Source: Hyphodiscus hymeniophilus
Taxonomy: Eukaryota > Ascomycota > Leotiomycetes > Helotiales > Hyphodiscaceae
Length of the DNA stretch: 64,000 bases
Assembly (NCBI GenBank): GCA_016508695.1
Contig: VNKQ01000010.1
Location: forward strand, 1,550,001 to 1,614,000
Direction of reading: 5' to 3'
The notes under the pieces are model-generated. The model searched no databases. It was not told where the DNA came from and saw nothing but the letters and a program-made list of their open reading frames with translations. The position numbers were made by a program, and so were the translations under genes. This document shows, one piece after another, positions 37,101-49,061 of this stretch. Numbering within the stretch: the first letter of the stretch is position 1; every line of letters begins with the position of its first letter.

Positions 37101-39547
37101 AAGTATGACTGCGAGCGTACTGGGGAATCATCAGACTTCACGACAACCTGAACAAGGCCCTCTCCGGGTAAATCAATAATTCGAGTTCGAGTGATGGGCA
37201 TAATTTCGGTGGTAGCTAGCCAAGCATTTTGGAGCCGCTCTATGTCGACGTGCTTTGGTAGCTCGAATGCAGTCCTTGATATGTAGTCGCCAGCGTCGGA
37301 GCTTTGCCGTCTTCCATTGGTAGCTCCCTCGCCTCTGGCCGTCATTGCAAGCATTCCCTGTTGAAGAGGCGTACATGGATATATGTCTTCTATTGCAGCA
37401 ATGTCAACCCCGCAGAGTCTTGCAGCATCTTTGCAGATGACACTCTGATCCATTCCGGCGCCAAGTAGTTGAAATGGCAAGATTTTCTCGGCTTCCTGAG
37501 GATGTATATGAAGCGTGGTAACCTGATCGGCAAGCTCTCTCAGTACGGGAGCTTTGAACACGTCTTTGACCGTCAGACATAAACCGTTTTCGCGAGCAGC
37601 TGCTACCAAACGCATAATCGCGATCGAATCACCGCCTAGACGAAGAAAGCTATCTGTCGTGCTTATACGATCGGGATTTATATCTAAAATCTTTGCCCAG
37701 ATCTGCCGGAGTTGCTTTTCGACGTCATTGGAAGGCTCGAAATGTTCTTTAGTGGATAATATGGTGGACTGCAAATCAAGAATCTGTTCCCAAGACAGGG
37801 TCCTTCCCATAGTGCGGAGACGCAGTCGATCCACTTTACCTGTGGAGGCAAGTGGAATCTCTTTGACTGGAACATAGACACTTGGAATCATGAAAGCTGG
37901 CAAGCGTTTGAGGAGTCTCTCCCCAAGGCCATCTATCAATGACTTAATGTGTCCCATTTCTTGATCCTGGATCGAAACAAACAGAGCCAGAGATGAGTTG
38001 TCGCTACCAGAAGAGAGAATAACGTCGACTATAACTTGGAGATCTTCGGGCAGGCAAGCACGTACATGGTGCTCGACATCACCAATCTCGACCCTTTGAC
38101 CTCTGATCTTGAGCTGTGAAGCATCATTGCGGCCAATGAATAGCAATTTTCCATCTGGCTTGTATTTCACAAGGTCACCAGTCTTGTAAAGTCTACCACG
38201 CCTACCAGTGAAATGGTCATTACCGGCAAGTAACCAGAGAGGGTCGTCGATAAATGCCGACGCTGTCTTCTCCGGATCTGATAGATATCCTTGCCCGACC
38301 ATAGGACCTTCAAGATACAACTCTCCTACAGATCCCATCGAAACTAGTCTGGTATTATCGTTTGGGTCGACAATCCATGTACAGAAGCCAACACCTGTTC
38401 CAATATCAGGACGATCCTCTTGGTCAGGGCTTAGGACCGAAAAAGCACACTTCCATGTACATTCGCTGGGTCCCATCGTGTTAAGAAGACTCACTCTTCC
38501 GGCCCACTGAGTGATATTTTCTCGGTAGGGCATTTCTCCGCTTAACAGTACTGTTTGAAGAGACGGCGGAACTGGACTGATTGTACGTAGAACCGATGGG
38601 GTAACATTGATCAGTGTCGCATCAAGGGCAGTTATGGCAGAAGAAAGATTATTGAGCATATCCTGCTCATTCGCAATACAGATACAACCTCCCGCGCACA
38701 AGGTATGTAGGACGTTGCTCCATGCTACATCGAAACTGTAAGGTGCAAAGTCAAAGACTCTTGACCCTCGATGAAATCCGAGTTTTTTGCCTTGATAGTG
38801 AACGGCACTTCTGACATTGGAATGGCTGATGCAAGCTCCTTTAGGCTGGCCTGTTGTTCCGGATGTGAATGAGACGTATACGAGGTCTGATGGTGATACA
38901 ATGGGTAATTGAGGCGAGCTCTCTGTTGGAAGGTCTAGGCTTGCCAACGTTGTTTCATCAAGCTGAAATACTGGCACATCGGCTACTAACGAATGCGCTC
39001 TCTCGTAATTCTCAGAGGAGCAGAGAATAGTTCTCGGCTGTGCTTGTTGTACAATAGATCGAAGTCTGGTGTCTGGCTGGGTAGTATCGAGAGCAATAGC
39101 AGCGCATCCGGCTTTGATGATACCTAACTCGGCTACGCAAGTCCATCGTGACTTACAGTATAAGAGAGGTATACATGACTTAGGAGGGATACCCAAGGTG
39201 ACGAGGCGGCGAGCGACCTTATTCGCCAAAGTCTCGAGTTCAAAATACGTGAAACTCCCATCCCAAGCAATCACTGCGGGGGCAGTGGGTTGACTTTCTG
39301 CTGTTTCCGTGATCAGGTCGTGAACACAACCCTGAATTGGATCTGGTACTAGAGCATTCCAGCTCCATATCTGATTGAGCTCCTGTTGTGAAGCGTGGAT
39401 GTGATTGGTGGATGTCGGTGTTGATATTGATGTTGACGTTAGAGAAGACGTTGAGGATGTGGCCGAAACTGGGAAGGCGGTCGACACGTGACTATCATCC
39501 CATTTTGACACGTGACTATCTTGGGAGTTGTCAAAAGTATGCATCAT
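22131..39547 (-). CDS. Five-module nonribosomal peptide synthetase, (A-T-C)x5
   Basis: Seven exons on the minus strand: 39547-35167, 35003-32737, 32600-32081, 31928-31916, 31646-31275, 31133-28300, 28078-22131. They sum to 16335 nt, 5444 aa, with every phase consistent. The N-terminus is a short Ser/Thr-rich leader followed directly by A1, with no loading C domain. Each module is A-T-C of about 1080 aa. A-domain core motifs are YVSFTSGTTGQPKGA (A1), LFTSGSTGTPK (A2), SSGSTGEPK (A3), TSGSTGVPK (A4) and TSGSTGIPKG (A5). Carrier serines lie near residues 641, 1737, 2796, 3876 and 4964. C1-C4 keep HHxxxDG (HHAVFDG, HHCTYDG, HHSIYDG, HHAIYDG). The last C reads SHAQFDG with Tyr 14 residues after the Asp, as in fungal cyclising C_T domains. 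No epimerase, methyltransferase or thioesterase was seen. A five-residue macrocyclic peptide is inferred. ATG codons at 39547 and 39544 are both possible starts. Confidence 0.9.
31916..31928 (-). other. 13-nt micro-exon inside the third A domain
   Basis: Thirteen bases between introns of 152 nt (31929-32080) and 269 nt (31647-31915), flanked by CACAG and GTAAGT. Joining it restores SSG-STG-EPK, the phosphate-binding loop of A3, and keeps frame with both neighbours. Confidence 0.75.
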
Positions 39548-40509
39548 AAATCGGCGCAAATAAGCCTCTACGAAAATGCGACTTTTCCTTGCGGACAATG
39601 AGAATTGTAATATCTCGTCTACTGCCCACAAGCTCTAGAAGATTTTTTTTCCTTGCGCAACATGGATGTAATACAGCCAAGTGGACAAGAACCTGGGCTT
39701 GAAGTGAACCCAACCCTATGATAGAGAACAAGAGAACAAGAGGTCGTCAGCCTGCAGCAAGTTCTCGGGCTTGTCCCCTCCAAGAAATACTATCTTTCGT
39801 TGCCCACTGTTCGGCGTCTTCTGTCTTACTTTTACCTTCTCTCTTCGGGTTATCTACCTTCCCTATTTGTGATGGTTAAACTTGGCATCGTCAGATTCGC
39901 CAGAGTTTTTCCACAGTACATTTTCACGGTCTCGCCACAGCGTCAATGTATCACTCATCTTGCCAAGACATATGCGATCATTCTGTATCGAGACAGAGGG
40001 TGTTGAAATCAATTAAATAGGTCGAGAGGTTCCAAGATGACTCGTGGAGTCCTAGCTTGTACTCTATCTGGCTGATTACCGAAAAGAAAGCTTAGGCAAT
40101 TGCAAAGTTGCGAAACCCAAACCCGAAATCATCGACTGTCCCAAGGTCATGTTGATGGATTTGATTCCAAACTGTCCAAATTTTAATCCGGATACGATCA
40201 GTACTAATCAAGGCCCAGTGAGTACCGGCCGTGGCGACCCATCATAGTAGCATTAGTGGTATGCAAGCACGGCGAAGCCATGCGGCCCTTGCAGGCTCCA
40301 CTCTAACGACGTACCCAATTCCGCTCCCAATTCCGCTATTGCACTAATCCTATGAAGCCATTCGTACGGATGTAAGTAGAATTTATCTCTTGAAGATCAA
40401 GTTGAGGGTCAGCAAGTGGAACAATCCTTACAGTTATTAGACAAGCAGTCACCTTGAACCTTCCCTGCTTTCCGCTCTCCAAATCTATACTAAAAACATT
40501 GAAAGACTC
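39548..40509. promoter_or_regulatory. Divergent promoter of the NRPS and dioxygenase genes
   Basis: A 0.96-kb non-coding stretch between the start of the NRPS (minus) and the start of the dioxygenase (plus). A CT-rich tract lies near 39800-39870. The arrangement suggests co-regulation from a shared region. No specific regulator site can be named. Confidence 0.5.
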
Positions 40510-41601
40510 ATGATGATGTTTGAGCAGCTAGACTTCGCAGAATTCTACGCCACAGACGCCAATGAGAGATTGGGACTGTGTCGCAAGCTCGTGGCATCTT
40601 TGCAAGAGCACGGGTTTGTCAGACTGGCAAATCACGGTGTCCCGACCTCAGAAATTGACAAGGTGTTTGATGCGGTTTGGATATTTACAATCGTCCACAT
40701 AAACGTACACTGACATTCTCTCCAGAGCCGCCATTTCTTCCACCTACCTCTCCATGAAAAGCTAAAATCACCCCACCCCCTGACTGCGAACCCGCATCGG
40801 GGATTCAGCCCCGTCGGCTTGGAGAATATATCTGCGGTCTCAAATCAGCTTGCCGCTGTGCCAGTATCCATTCTCAAGGATATGAAGGTTTGCTATTCCC
40901 ATTTTCTCCACTCGATACGCAGCTCACTCTTCTAGGAATCCTACGACATCGGATCTGAACGTGACCCTCTCTACAACAACATCTGGCCACCAGTTGGTGT
41001 CTATGATGCGTTCCAGCCAACTTGCACCTCATTCTTCTGGTCCTGCTACCAAGCCGAACTAGCCGTCATAGAGGCCATTTCCGTGGGACTGGGGCTCCCG
41101 GAGCAAACTTTAGGCCAGCTCCATCGAGTTGGTACTAATGAGTTGCGACTTTCTCACTACCCAGCCGTATCTCGAAAGTTGTTCTCTCAAGGCTCGACTC
41201 GAATTGCAGCTCATACCGACTTTGGAACCATCACACTCTTATTCCAAGACAAAGTCGGTGGACTGCAAATGGAATCGCCACCGGGGACCGGGAAGTTTGT
41301 GGACATCGAGAGTGGAGGACCCTATGAGTGTCTCGTCAATGTAGGAGATTGTCTACAAAAGTGGACCGGGTTACATAGTGCTCGGCATCGAGTTCATGTT
41401 CCTGAGCTGCCACAAAAGAACGAATCGGAGCAAGCGGAAGACGTAATAGATGAGCGTTTTTCGATTGCGTACTTTGCGAAGCCGGATCGGACAGCGAGCC
41501 TGCGCCCATTGCTGGATTGCATGGCATTGGGGGATGAAGAGAAGGGCTACATGACGGCAGGCGAGTTTCAGAATATGAGGATCCAAGCAACCTACGCTTG
41601 A
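40510..41601 (+). CDS. 2-oxoglutarate/Fe(II)-dependent dioxygenase (IPNS-like)
   Basis: Three exons, 40510-40674, 40726-40887 and 40936-41601, give 330 aa. The N-terminal DIOX_N-type region holds LQEHGFVRLANHGVP and RHFFHLPLHEKLKSP. The metal triad is His and Asp of HTDFG (about 202 and 204) and the distal His of SARHRV (about 260). The 2-oxoglutarate-binding Arg-x-Ser is in ERFSIAYF. This is the isopenicillin-N-synthase/gibberellin-oxidase type fold. It is transcribed divergently from the NRPS with which it shares a promoter region, so hydroxylation, desaturation or ring closure of the peptide or of a precursor amino acid is the likely role. Three adjacent start codons (40510, 40513, 40516) are in frame. 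Confidence 0.88.
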
Positions 41602-41716
41602 GGCTGTGACATGTAAAGAAAACGTGGCAATATCCAATTTGTAAGAGAAGTAGCTTGAGATAGTGTGGTCTGAACGTCAGTGCCACGAACCCTAAAAGCA
41701 TCACGTATATCACAAC

Positions 41717-43363
41717 CTACTTCAGGTGCAATGCACGGCGTCCTGCAAACAGGGAACCCCCGAATCCACAGATGTAGCCTATTGCGCCAATGACGAATGG
41801 GAGTCCAAGGTACACTTTGTCGTCCCATTTGATAGCGACTGCGAGGCTTCGGTTTAAGATCAAAGCACCGGCAGCGGATCCAATACCGTCACCAACGGCG
41901 ATGACTGTGTAGAGAACAGCAATATGATCGCGACTTACTAGATCCGTGAGAACAGATTGGAGAGCTGGCCGCGTGCTGCATCCAAATGTGAACACAAGGA
42001 GGCCTAAAACCTTAGGGTGAGTTGGGCCGCAGGCAAACAATGCAAATATATCGAGCCTTACCTAGAATGAAGACGATCAATATTTGAGAGAACGCCATGA
42101 AAAGACAGCCAAAGCTCATGATAAGAAAACCGTACTGGACAATGTATAGATCGACTTTTGTTGGCATGACATGATATCTGACCTGAGCGACTGATTTCAG
42201 AATTGGCAGAACGACAGCAAGCAAGATCAAGCTCTCCAGGGCTTGGATCGACAAAGCTCGGCTTGCCTAGATATGCAAATTTAGAAACACAGCATGGGTT
42301 CGAGGAAAAGTAATCTTACAGATGCCAGTGAGAGATTAAACTTTCTCGGAATATATTGAAGCATTAGCTCGGTTACAGGATTGACCAGCTTGGCAACTGG
42401 GACGGTGGCCAGAAGTAAAAGAACGTTTCGATCTTGAAGCAGTTGGGAAAGAGTGTGAATACTGCGTCGGACAGAGGCAATCGTCTTTCCGGTTTCACCC
42501 TCCCGCACGGTTTCGTCCTGGGGTAAATCTTTGAGAGATTCGTTACCGGGTATGAGGGAAAGTGTGATAAGACAGAGCAGGCCGATCGGGAAATTGATTA
42601 TCAGTGGGGTGAAGAGGTAATCATGGTCTAGCAGCAATGCAGCAACCATGATGGCCACTATCTCTGTGAAAAGCTGACCAGCCATAAAAAGAAAGAAGCA
42701 GAGAGACCTGTTGTTGATGATTAGGATGTGGCTATGTCTTAAAAGCTTGTCGGGTACCCACCTATTTGCATCTGGTATATGCTTTGCAGCAACGGAGTAA
42801 ACGACGGATGCTAAGACTGGTGATCCACCTCCAATAACTCTGAGGACAGGTGCCAGGGTAGCACTCCATATTGGGAAGATAGACCAGAAATAACACACAA
42901 TTAAAATCCAGGCACATGAGAGCAAGTATCCCAAAGTGTTGATGCCAGCAATGGTGCGCTCCCCGACGCGGCCAACGATGAAGCCGTAAGGAAGCGTGAG
43001 GACCAGCCCGACAACCGCTTCCAAAGCACCTAGATATCCACGCAGATGTGCAAGTCGTTGCTGTATCTGCGGTGTTTTGCAGAGCTGCTCTTCGATATTG
43101 CCATCTTCATCGATGAAGCCAGGGTTGCTTTCACGGCAAATGCCAAGCTCAAGCAGCCGTACAGTAGAGATATACTTCAGCACATCCGCAAAGGCGTAGA
43201 GGATAAGAAAGGTAGCGGCCAGACTCGCAGTCCAGATGGCATCTTTGGTCCAGTAGGAGACATCGTGAGTCTTGCCCTGCTCCTGGTCGCAGTTGCTCGG
43301 AGTGTCCGGATCGGCGTCTGGAATGAGGGATGTTGTCTCTGTGGCCTGGCTTGATGTTGCCAT
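41717..43363 (-). CDS. MFS transporter
   Basis: Four exons on the minus strand, 43363-42762, 42707-42320, 42266-42062 and 42003-41717, give 493 aa. A polar N-terminal tail of about 40 residues is followed by about twelve hydrophobic segments with a charged central loop (residues about 245-285, NESLKDLPQDETVREGETGK). Loop motifs include YGFIVGRVGER after an early helix, equivalent to the MFS motif A loop, and STVRLLELGICRE in the first extracellular loop, a feature of one fungal MFS_1 subgroup. The intron at 42708-42761 is 54 nt, so the frame stays open through it. The gene is convergent with the dioxygenase (115 nt between stops) and divergent from the ABC transporter, so it is probably part of the NRPS cluster for export of or resistance to the product. 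Confidence 0.83.
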
Positions 43364-44064
43364 ATTTGAGGCAACCGTTGTATCGAATCACCAGGTCTGA
43401 TATTCCATGCTTCATAAAACGGTGAAGTGATACTTCCTTGAAAGCTCGGAAGCATACGTAAGGCGGACTAAAACTCCAGACCAGTCTCGAACGTTGCCCT
43501 CTTTATTTCATGCATTAATCCCCAATCACCTCATGAAAGAAGATGGGGGGGCTTCGACTAGCCTCCCCTCAGTCATCGATGCTGAGACTTCCTCCGTACT
43601 TTGATTTCTTGTAGCGTACGCAGCGGTGTACCAACGCTCATCAAATCTGACACACCCGCAGAATCTAACCAGAATAGGAAGGTGGCTTCAGGAGGCGAAC
43701 CGGCTACCCCCGTACTGCAGAGGCTGGATTTGGAATCACGTGTTGAGCGATACCCATAGCGGTTAGCTCCTAGCTAGAATGAGATCCTTCCTTCGAGGAA
43801 AACCTTAGAAGAAATCAACTTGCCACTCAATACGAACAGACCCGTTTCAGTACCTTAAACACCCTTGTCTTGTTCCAAAGATAACGCAGACCAATCACCA
43901 GGAAAACCTCCACCAGCTCGTATTCACTTTGATTACATAATTCCGAATCCATACTACAGTCTTTTTCAGATAGTGCTTCCAGCCCAGCATGAGGTGCATG
44001 GTGGAGTGATAGCAGCTTTGCTGGGCTCTCGGATCTGACAATAAAAAAATGCACCAGATGTGTG
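43364..44064. promoter_or_regulatory. Divergent promoter of the MFS and ABC transporter genes
   Basis: Seven hundred non-coding bases between two divergent transporter genes. They contain a CACGTG element near 43738 and a run of seven G residues near 43547. No specific activator site can be named. Confidence 0.45.
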
Positions 44065-47000
44065 ATGAATGCTTCGAGTGCCTGTAGAGACCGCTCCTTT
44101 GGACCCGGAGTCAAGGGCTGCGGGCGATATTTCGACTTTACACTGGAATTTGAAGACAGCATCCTTTCCATAGTTCCTTCTATCGTCTTAATACTTCTTG
44201 CACCCATACGTATTGTTCATTTGAAACAGAGGCAACGACGAATCAGTGGCCAAGGGTTTAAGCTGACAAAGCTGGTGATTAGTTTTCCCTTCTCATATCG
44301 CATGCTTCAAATTGACATGATGGTTAGTGCGTGATCGGTATCTATGGAGCTCTTCAATTAGTACTGTTGATACTCTGGTCTCTTCAAACACCGCAACGAA
44401 CGCTACTCGCCCTCTTGGCTGCTGCCCTTTCTTTCATTGATGCCTTTCTGTTCGGTGCTCTGTCATGCTTGGAACATTCAAATTCGCTACGTCCGTCCGC
44501 ACTCCTTGGGACGTATCTTTTTCTTTCTTCGCTTTTCGATGCAACCAGAGTCCGAACACTATGGTTGATGAAAAACGGAGGGTCCATCCGGATCCCTTTT
44601 ACCATTTCACTAGCCTTAAAACTGGTAATATTGGTGCTGGAAGCGGGCGAGAAAAGACACTATTTGGATCTCAGCGATAGTCAGAAGAGCCCAGAGGAGA
44701 CAAGTGGGATTTTCAATCAGGGAATCTTTTGGTGGTTGAACAGAATCATCAGAAACGGATTCTCGAAAATCCTGCTGATGGATGATCTCTACCCCATCGA
44801 TGAGAAAATGAGTGCTGGTGTCGTGGGAGGAAAACTCCGCGAAAGCTGGTCAGCTTTAAGTATTTTCCTCTTAGAACCCATGATCCGATTTCGACTAATT
44901 TAATATTGCTACAGCATCAACACAAAAGGAAAATACATACAGGCTCATTTTTGCTCTCTTTCAAGTATTCAAGTGGCAAATTATCAGTCCTGTTCTTCCA
45001 AGAATGTGCCTGATTGGTTTTACCTTCTGTCAGCCTCTTCTGTTGAATCGATATCTGGAATTCCTTCAGGATCCCGACGAGAGTAAGAGTACTGGATACG
45101 GGCTCCTTGGCGCATACGGCATCGTGTACTTCGGTCTTGCAGTAAGTGCCAGAACCTATACTTTCGCTTCTTTACTTCACTGATTGCTTTAGATCTCGAC
45201 TGGTTTCTACTGGTACGGAGTTTATAGATGGATCACAATGATGCGGGGGAGCCTTGTAACAGCCATTTATCACAAAACAACCCAGATATCAATAACGGCG
45301 CGAGACGACTCGGCGGCTGTCACTTTGATGAGCGTAGACGTTGAGCGAATAGAGCTTGGGCTGAAATACTTCCACGAACTATGGGCGAATGTTGTCCAAA
45401 TTGGTCTCGCGACGTGGCTCCTACAGAGAGAACTTGGCCTTGCTTGCCTTCCTCCAATTCTCATCGCATGTCGTGAGTGGTCCCTTGCTTACTATCTTCT
45501 TTCGTAGCTGAGTACTGTAAAGTAAGTGCTCTAGCTTCTGCTATAGTCGCCAAAAGCGCCGGGAAAAGGCAAACAGTTTGGGTCAAAGCAATTCAGAAAC
45601 GTGTTGGTGAGCAATATCTCTCCTTCAGGTGCAATCTAGGCTCATTCGAACGATCAGGTATCACTTCAACAATGCTCAGTAACATGAAAGGTGTCAAAAT
45701 GAGCGGCTTGACTCCAAAACTCTCGTCCATCATTCAAAGCCTGCGTATCAGCGAGCTGATGGACATGAGATCCTTTCGCACAATCCTTATATGTTGTGCT
45801 GTCTTGGCATTTGTTCCACAGCAAATTTCTCCTATCGTCGCCTTTGGGACTTTTATTGGCATCTCCGACGGGCGTACACTAGACACAACCAGGCTGTTCA
45901 CATCAGTCTCGTTGCTTGTGCTCTTGAATCAGCCTCTATCGCAAATTTTCTCCTTGTTTCCCAGCTTCATGGCTTCAATTGGTTGCCTGGTTCGCATTCA
46001 AGACTATTTAAGCACAGAATCAAACGCAGACTTTCGTATTCTTAGATCTTCAGCTTGGGCTGAGACAGAAAATGACCTTCCAAATTGGGAGAAAGGAAGT
46101 GTGGATGTCGAACTTGCAGGTGTGAAAGAAATTTCAAACAATCAAACCCATCGTCAAAACGTAAGTAGTGTTTCTATCAAGTTTATTGTATCTTACTAAC
46201 ATAGACCAGAGCGGAGTCGTACTTTCTGTGACCAACGGTACCTTCGGCTGGAAACATGATGAATCCCCAGTCCTTCAAAATATCAACATAACGATACCAC
46301 GCTCGCAGCTAACCATCATCATCGGCCCAATTGCCAGCGGCAAATCTACCCTGCTGAAAGGCCTCCTTGGTGAAACTCCGAGATTCGAAGGTTCCATAGA
46401 GGTTTCTACTCGGGACTTCTCCTTTTGCGACCAGAGTCCGTGGCTGAAGAGTAAGAGCATCCAAAAGAATGTCATAGGTTCTTCTCACCTGGATCCGGAC
46501 TGGTACGCCGTTGTACTTCGTGCGTGTGCGCTTGATGAAGACATAAAGTCATTTCCACAAGGGCATCAGACCGTTATTGGTAGCAATGGGATTAATCTCA
46601 GTGGAGGACAAAAGCAACGTCTCGTAAACTCAGTGCCTCCTTTACGACAGGCTAAAGGCTAACTCATCTCTAGGCAATTGCAAGAGCCATATATGCGAAC
46701 AAGCAGGTACTTCCATTTCGGATACGTGATCGAGAACACGATGAAACTGATTATTTGGCAGGTTGCGATTTTTGACGACGTTTTCAGCGGACTTGACACC
46801 ACGACCGAGCACCAGATCTTCGACCGCTTATTCGGACCCACTGGTGTGCTTCGACGGAGTGGCACAACAGTGATCGTAGCCACTCATGCAGTCAATCTGC
46901 TCCCATGGGCCGATCATATAATTGCCCTCGACAGCACGGGAGGCATCGCTGAACAAGGCAGCTTTACCGAGCTCCACTCTAAGGAAGGATCTTATGTTCG

Positions 47001-49061
47001 AACCTTCGCACTCGGCAACGGCTTCGAAAGATCCAGAAGGGATGAGACAGAACTTTTCGAGACCTCGGAAGCTAAGGGTGAACCTTCCAACATCGTGACG
47101 AACTCGACAGAGGACAAAGCCAGGCAGACAGGAGATATTTCTGTCTATAGGTACTATTTTTCTGCGACGGGAGGAACGGCTATGATGACCTTCTGGGTAC
47201 TGGAGGTCACTTGGTCGTTCCTAGAAACGTTTCCAACAGTGTGGCTCAACTGGTGGTCCTCGGCCATCACCAAAGACCAGAACCCCTCTACCGCAAAATA
47301 TCTTGGCGTGTACGCCGCTTTGAACATTGGCAGTCTGGCGGCCATAGCCCTCCTTGCTATGTAAGTCGTTGTATCATACTTCACAGCAGGCTTAGTACTG
47401 ACTTCCCTCACAGACACGTCTTTAACATCATGCAAGTCAGATCAGGTGCAAAATTGCACTTAGCAACCCTCACAACAGTAATGGCAGCACCTCTTGCGTT
47501 CTTCAGTACCACAGATACTGGAGCGACACTCAATCGTTTCTCCCAAGACATCCAACTAATCGATGGCGAGCTGCCAAACGCCCTGTTTGACGTCGTGGGT
47601 TCTGCCCTGAATGCCATCGGTCAAGCTGTCCTAATCGCCAGCGCTTCATGGTACATCGCCATCAGCTTCGCCTTTCTAATGGGTGTCTTCTACTACCTTC
47701 AAAGATACTACCTGCGAACGTCTCGACAACTACGGTTCATGGATTTAGAGGCCAAGAGTCCGCTGTATACGCAGTTCATTGAGACTCTGAGTGGATTGGC
47801 AACAATCCGAGCGTTTGGATGGCAGCAGGAGAATCATGCGCTCAATGATGAATTGTTGGACTTGTCGCAGAGACCGGTTTATCTTTTATATATGATTCAG
47901 AGATGGTTGACTCTGGTTTTGGATCTTATATCACTGGGCTTGGCGTTGCTTGTTGTGGGTCTTTCGCTGAAGTTCAAGTCGTCAGTGAATGCTGGTAAGT
48001 CGGTACTGGTGCTGGGGTATTGCTTGATGCTGACATGCTAGGCTTCACGGGCGTTGCTCTAGTCAACATTATGTCCCTTGGTCAGAATATTAAATGGGTG
48101 GTTATCACCTGGTAAGATTCCATCTGGCAACTTTCTATCTGGGAGCTCACTCCTTTTCAGGACCCAACTTGAGACAGCAATAGGTGCAGTGAGCCGTACA
48201 AAGAGCTTTGAAGCAACAACAGCATTCGAAAATCTTCCAGAAGAATCCCGTGTGCCGCCTCCCGACTGGCCAAGCAACGGCTCGATAGAATTCAAAGATC
48301 TTGCCATTTCCTACAAGCCAGAAACTGGTGGGAACGTCGTCGAAAACCTCAATCTGACTATCCAACCCGGCGAAAAGATCGGAATATGTGGCCGCAGCGG
48401 CAGTGGCAAATCCTCTCTCGTCCTGGCCTTGTTCCGCATGATTGAGGTTTCAAACGGATCAATACTCATCGACGGGTTGGACATCTCGAGTATTCCCCGC
48501 CAGGAAGTTAGAGCCCGACTGAATGGTACCCCGCAGGATCCATACTTTCTGCATGGAAGTATCAGATTGAACATAGACCCCTGGGAAGTGCATTCCGACG
48601 AAAAGATTTCGGACGCTTTGACAAAGGTGGGCCTTTGGGAGATGGTTCAGGGAAAGGGAGGTCTTGACATGGATATGGAAGTCGATTTCCTAAGTCATGG
48701 GCAAAGACAACTTTTTTGCTTAGCTAGAGCTATTTTGAAGCCCGCAAAAATCGTGATTTTGGATGAGGCGACAAGCAGGTATATTAAGTCCGTTAAAGAC
48801 AACGCTGTTTACAGTGCTAATTCTTGACTCAGTGTGGATCGTAAGACTGACGAGCTAATGCAACGCATCATTCGCGATGAATTTAAGAATTGCACGATCA
48901 TCGCAGTGGCGCACCGGCTGGAGACGATACTGGACTTTGACAGGCTTGTAGTTCTTGAAAATGGGAAGATAAGAGAGTGCGATACTCCTGCCAGACTGCT
49001 GGCAACAGATTCGGCTTTCAAAGAACTGTATGACATGCACACGTTCAACGTGAATCGTTGA
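44065..49061 (+). CDS. ABCC-type (MRP-like) full ABC transporter
   Basis: Thirteen exons: 44065-44274, 44328-44859, 44915-45141, 45193-45472, 45535-45606, 45658-46160, 46210-46623, 46674-46706, 46762-47360, 47414-47994, 48042-48111, 48161-48778, 48833-49061, giving 1455 aa. The N-terminus (SFGPGVKGC, FDFTLEFEDSIL) and the hydrophobic region after it form the TMD0 typical of fungal ABCC pumps. TMD1-NBD1-TMD2-NBD2 follow. NBD1 has GPIASGKSTL (Walker A), NLSGGQKQR (signature) and VAIFDDVFSGLD (Walker B). NBD2 has GICGRSGSGKSSL, LSHGQRQL and KIVILDEATSSVD. The Walker B His-loop ends are in exons 9 and 13. NBD1 has Asp where the catalytic Glu normally sits (FDDV), as in other ABCC proteins with a degenerate first site. 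The acceptor of the fourth intron is uncertain (45534 preferred; 45507 would leave only 35 nt). The likely role is export of the NRPS peptide. Confidence 0.87.

Noticed and set aside
22131..39547. Several separate NRPS genes instead of one
   Set aside because: All frame breaks are explained by introns whose removal restores A-domain core motifs, and the total length is a multiple of three.
22131..39547. Siderophore synthetase (SidC-like)
   Set aside because: The repeated T-C units at the end of SidC-type enzymes are missing, and there are five complete A-T-C modules.
45473..45507. 35-nt intron in the ABC transporter gene
   Set aside because: It is shorter than any other intron in the window. 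The acceptor at 45534 keeps the same frame and gives a 62-nt intron.
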